Of a DNA stretch of 37,924 nucleotides, positions 36,983 through 37,924 are shown piece after piece; the stretch's first letter is position 1, and each line of letters begins with the position of its first letter. Under the pieces are notes generated by a model. That model saw only the letters and a program-made list of their open reading frames with translations. It was not told where the DNA came from and searched no databases. The stretch is taken from contig JAJZKW010000010.1 in the NCBI GenBank assembly GCA_021803945.1, positions 1-37,924 of the forward strand, in the 5' to 3' direction. The position numbers were made by a program, and so were the translations under genes. The DNA is from Microcaldota archaeon (lineage in GTDB: Archaea > Micrarchaeota > Micrarchaeia > Micrarchaeales > CABMGC01).

Positions 36983-37924
36983 TTAAGTTATTAGATAGCC
37001 GTTGACTATGTAATCATCTATTGGTGCAGTATTTATATCATACAGAGTGAATGTCCCATTGAGTATCTTTATGCTTGACACCGTGATGGTCTGGTTCGTG
37101 AGTGGATCAAACAGGCTGTTGCCCAGTTTTAGGTTTGCTGCCCGCACATCCTTGCCGTTTACAATCAATACCTCTCCTGCATCAACCTTCAGGTTGTTGT
37201 TTATTATGTACTCATTTGGAGAGGTGTGAGTTTTGACCGCGATTACCATTGTCGGCTCGAGTTTCTTTGCTACAAAGTTGTATCCCAGGACCATCGTTCC
37301 TGGAGTTATGCTGCTTACACTGGCAGCCGCACCGTTTGCTAGAGTAATTAGCGCATCCCCTGTTACTGATACGCAGCCTGTTTCTCCTGAAACAGTAGTA
37401 TCTTTGTCTATAAGGAAGCCATTTGCAATGTAATTGTTGATTGGAGATCCAAGCAAGTCGTAAACATTTCCTCCAGTATTCGAGATAGTTATGTCTGTTA
37501 TCGTTACGCTCTTATTGATCAATGGGTTGAACAGACTATCTCCTGCCTTCGCACTAGACGCTGTAGCCCACTTGCCATTGATCAGCATTATCTCGCTTCC
37601 GTCAACTTTCAACTTGTTGTTGAATGTATACGTATTATTCGCAACAAGCAGGTAAACGCCTGACACGAATGATGGTTGCAGTGCGTGCGTAACCAGATTA
37701 TACGACATTATAACTGCGCCTGACTTTATCTTGCTGGCCTGAATGGCGGTGCCGTTTGCAAGCGTGATATTGGCATTTCCATATACAGAGCCTAAGCACC
37801 CGGTTGCTGAGTTTGTACCAGAATTTGTGGCTTTGTTTGTAGCCTTGTTGGTTGCTTTATTGGTTGCACCATTGGTTGCGCCATTGGTAGCACCATTGGT
37901 TGCGCCATTGGTAGCACCATTGGT
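36983..37924 (-). CDS. Secreted-type protein with TNGA repeats and two tandem Hint-like modules (5' end outside window)
   Basis: The frame is open to the window edge; the track's internal ATG (37708) is not the start. The 313 visible residues comprise ten T-N-x-x tetrapeptides (TNGA x5, TNKA x3, TNSG, TNSA), then two similar modules (37382-37804 and 36983-37381). Each begins TGC (L/V)..., has ITLANGxA, IxxGxxVLGYN-like and LKVDxxE...NGK...LKxGxSLFxPL blocks, and ends xYIxNGxLI. This is the layout of Hedgehog/intein (Hint) domains. The first cysteine is kept, but the TxxH block reads KVDGSE or KVDAGE, and the C-terminal His-Asn is missing (LIDKD, LIT-stop), so splicing is unlikely. Confidence 0.65.
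   Translation of the reverse strand, partial: TNGATNGATNGATNGATNGATNKATNKATNKATNSGTNSATGCLGSVYGNANITLANGTAIQASKIKSGAVIMSYNLVTHALQPSFVSGVYLLVANNTYTFNNKLKVDGSEIMLINGKWATASSAKAGDSLFNPLINKSVTITDITISNTGGNVYDLLGSPINNYIANGFLIDKDTTVSGETGCVSVTGDALITLANGAAASVSSITPGTMVLGYNFVAKKLEPTMVIAVKTHTSPNEYIINNNLKVDAGEVLIVNGKDVRAANLKLGNSLFDPLTNQTITVSSIKILNGTFTLYDINTAPIDDYIVNGYLIT
37805..37924 (-). repeat. 12-bp coding tandem repeat (TNxA tetrapeptides)
   Basis: On the plus strand the unit is close to ACCATTGGTTGC, repeated in phase from about 37805 to the window end and continuing beyond it. It encodes T-N-G-A, changing towards the Hint module to T-N-K-A and T-N-S-G/A. The outer copies are nearly identical in DNA, with an alternating GCA/GCT and GGT/GGC pattern of two units (24 bp), which suggests recent expansion by slippage or recombination. 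Confidence 0.9.

Noticed and set aside
37805-37924. Possible CRISPR array at the right edge
   Set aside because: The 12-bp units have no spacers and keep one reading frame (TNxA), so they are a coding tandem repeat.

Overview
This is an archaeal chromosome segment. It carries archaeal/eukaryotic-type ribosomal proteins (L7Ae, S28e, L24e, L30e, archaeal S12 and S7), EF-2, an A-type ATP synthase operon, an archaeal histone, a HerA-like ATPase, a class III (archaellin/pilin-type) signal peptide, and TATA boxes about 26 nt upstream of many start codons. The small compact proteins, tight packing, LamG-pilin-like surface proteins and divergent translation factors suggest a DPANN-type lineage, most likely Micrarchaeota (ARMAN-like). 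That placement is inference; no 16S gene is present to prove it.

Layout. 1-6.2 kb: a tRNA-Val(UAC) abutting an aminotransferase; a divergent FMN reductase across a 14-bp palindrome; a Dph6-like ATP pyrophosphatase; an MFS transporter; a DUF192 protein; a large Lrp/AsnC-like regulator with an upstream 17-bp palindrome. 6.3-6.9 kb: small genes next to repeated promoter motifs. 7.0-15.7 kb: the A-type ATP synthase operon in the order atpH-I-K-E-C-F-A-B-(mazG)-D, all on the minus strand. 15.8-22.3 kb: accessory genes, namely a secreted protein, a THUMP-FtsJ-like RNA methyltransferase, a HicB antitoxin followed by a nonsense-broken hicA, a LamG protein with a class III signal peptide, a membrane protein, a HerA-like ATPase, a histone and a GNAT acetyltransferase. 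22.4-31.7 kb: thiI, the rpl7ae-rps28e-rpl24e operon, two uncharacterised genes, and the rpl30e-rps12-rps7-EF-2 operon (without nusA, tuf or rps10). 31.7-32.6 kb: a possible small gene and a VapBC pair. 32.7-37.9 kb: a minus-strand cell-surface operon made of a tandem Hint-domain protein with TNGA repeats (cut by the window edge), three related membrane-anchored sequon-rich proteins and a GT-C glycosyltransferase.

Two modes of translation initiation appear. First genes of transcripts often have a TATA box centred 24-28 nt before the start codon, which implies leaderless mRNAs. Operon-internal genes instead have GGTGA-type Shine-Dalgarno sites, several of them with TTG starts. This rule was used to trim many ORF-track starts.

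The most interesting items are the Hint/glycoprotein/glycosyltransferase operon; a 34-codon LamG C-terminal remnant hidden between rpl24e and thiI; a hicA with one in-frame TAA missed by the ORF track; unusual substitutions at conserved sites of EF-2 and S12; mazG inside the ATPase operon; and palindromic operators at two metabolic/regulatory promoters.
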